Of a DNA stretch of 5,053 bases, positions 4,662 to 5,053 are shown piece after piece (within the stretch, counting starts at the first letter, position 1; the number at the start of each line of letters is the position of its first letter). The notes beneath the pieces were generated by a model. The model was not told the origin of the DNA. It made no database searches and saw nothing but the letters and a program-made list of their open reading frames with translations. The DNA is from Bacillota bacterium. GTDB lineage: Bacteria; Bacillota_C; Negativicutes; JAEYSJ01. Position numbers and translations under genes: made by a program. Location: assembly GCA_023434855.1 (NCBI GenBank), contig JAEYSJ010000054.1, forward strand, positions 1 to 5,053, written 5' to 3'.

Positions 4662-5053
4662 GTTTGACCAGTCATTGAAGCATATAGTTGTAATGCCTGT
4701 AATAAACCAGAACCACCATTGTCAAGCCCTTCTATTCCTTCTGGAATCGACAAAATTTTTGTTGAGTCTGCATTAGCTGCACTTATGCCAAAATACTTCT
4801 CAATTAAGCGCTGAGCATCAGCTAAATTACCTTTGGATAAAGCCGCATTTAAGTCATTCGCAAAAGCGACTTGATCTGGATGACTTAACCAGTTATTCCT
4901 TATGTCATTAACAGCTATACTACCGCCAGTCTGGGCTTTTCCACCAACTGCCGCCGATGCTGCTGCCCCAACTACATAACTTGCCCATTGCATCAATGCC
5001 GGATCTTTAATATTGGCTAATTGATTTGTAACAATTTGAGACAGTAGGGGACG
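4505..5053 (-). pseudogene. Haemagglutinin/CdiA-like exoprotein, 5' fragment (runs off the window)
   Basis: The frame is open to the window edge and reads SQIVTNQLANIKDPALMQWA, then VVGAAASAAVGGKAQTGGS and AVNDIRNNWLSHPDQVAF. An Ala/Gly-rich 'GAAA..AVGG.AQTG' segment followed by an xxNNWLSH motif (comparable to the VENN-like pre-toxin motif) is typical of C-terminal regions of contact-dependent-inhibition and polymorphic-toxin exoproteins, secreted across the outer membrane. Homology to the exoprotein seems to end near 4661; the last 50 or so residues before the stop at 4505 are out-of-frame sequence. No start codon with a ribosome site is present, because the true N-terminus would be far upstream. 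The first codons lie in the dispersed repeat (5038-5053), so the gene may be interrupted there. Family call is moderate. Confidence 0.6.
5038..5053. repeat. Partial second copy of the dispersed repeat, cut by the window end
   Basis: GAGACAGTAGGGGACG is identical over 16 bases to the reverse complement of 230-245, and 13 of those bases (ACAGTAGGGGACG) match 180-192 directly. The window ends before it can be seen whether a full hairpin follows. It lies in or at the edge of the exoprotein fragment, suggesting insertion into that gene. Confidence 0.85.

Overview
The window suggests an anaerobic member of the Firmicutes, most likely of the outer-membrane-bearing Negativicutes (Sporomusa/Pelosinus type). 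This is inference. It rests on moderate, A+T-leaning composition, a Thermoanaerobacter/Clostridium-type secondary alcohol dehydrogenase, a sigma-54 activator with tandem PAS domains, a WG-repeat protein, and remnants of a haemagglutinin/CdiA-like exoprotein, which needs an outer membrane.

Layout, left to right. Positions 1-123 hold the 3' end of a plus-strand WG-repeat protein, with a frame-shifted tail to 175. Positions 176-414 are a convergent intergenic region with two unrelated long hairpins (180-242 and 270-322). The arm sequence of the first recurs at the very end of the window (5038-5053), so it is a dispersed REP/MITE-like repeat. Positions 415-1470 (minus) encode a complete NADP-dependent secondary alcohol dehydrogenase with every key residue intact. 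Positions 1471-2000 form a regulatory region: a near-consensus -24/-12 sigma-54 promoter aimed at the dehydrogenase, two near-identical 18-bp dyads that look like activator sites (one also the terminator of the regulator gene), and a 12-bp palindrome at the predicted transcription start. Positions 2001-3858 (minus) encode the sigma-54-dependent activator. Its reading frame breaks at a six-base homopolymer inside the first PAS domain, where about six residues are also missing compared with the second PAS domain. Positions 3910-4137 are the decayed 3' end of an IS6-family element with one terminal inverted repeat. Positions 4200-5053 (minus) are a frameshifted fragment of a large haemagglutinin/polymorphic-toxin protein, cut at the 5' side by the dispersed repeat and ending shortly before the IS remnant.

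Working model. The regulator and dehydrogenase form a sense-and-respond unit: the PAS domains sense a metabolite or redox state, the activator binds the TGGTGA-N6-TCACCA dyads, and it drives sigma-54 RNA polymerase at the promoter near 1640 to make the ketone/secondary-alcohol enzyme. The flanks are a graveyard: truncated WG gene, dispersed repeats, IS scar, broken exoprotein. The frameshift may mean the activator itself is altered or decaying. I see no rRNA, tRNA or CRISPR and no clear novel defence system. The best candidate for new biology is the compact regulatory layout between the dehydrogenase and its activator.
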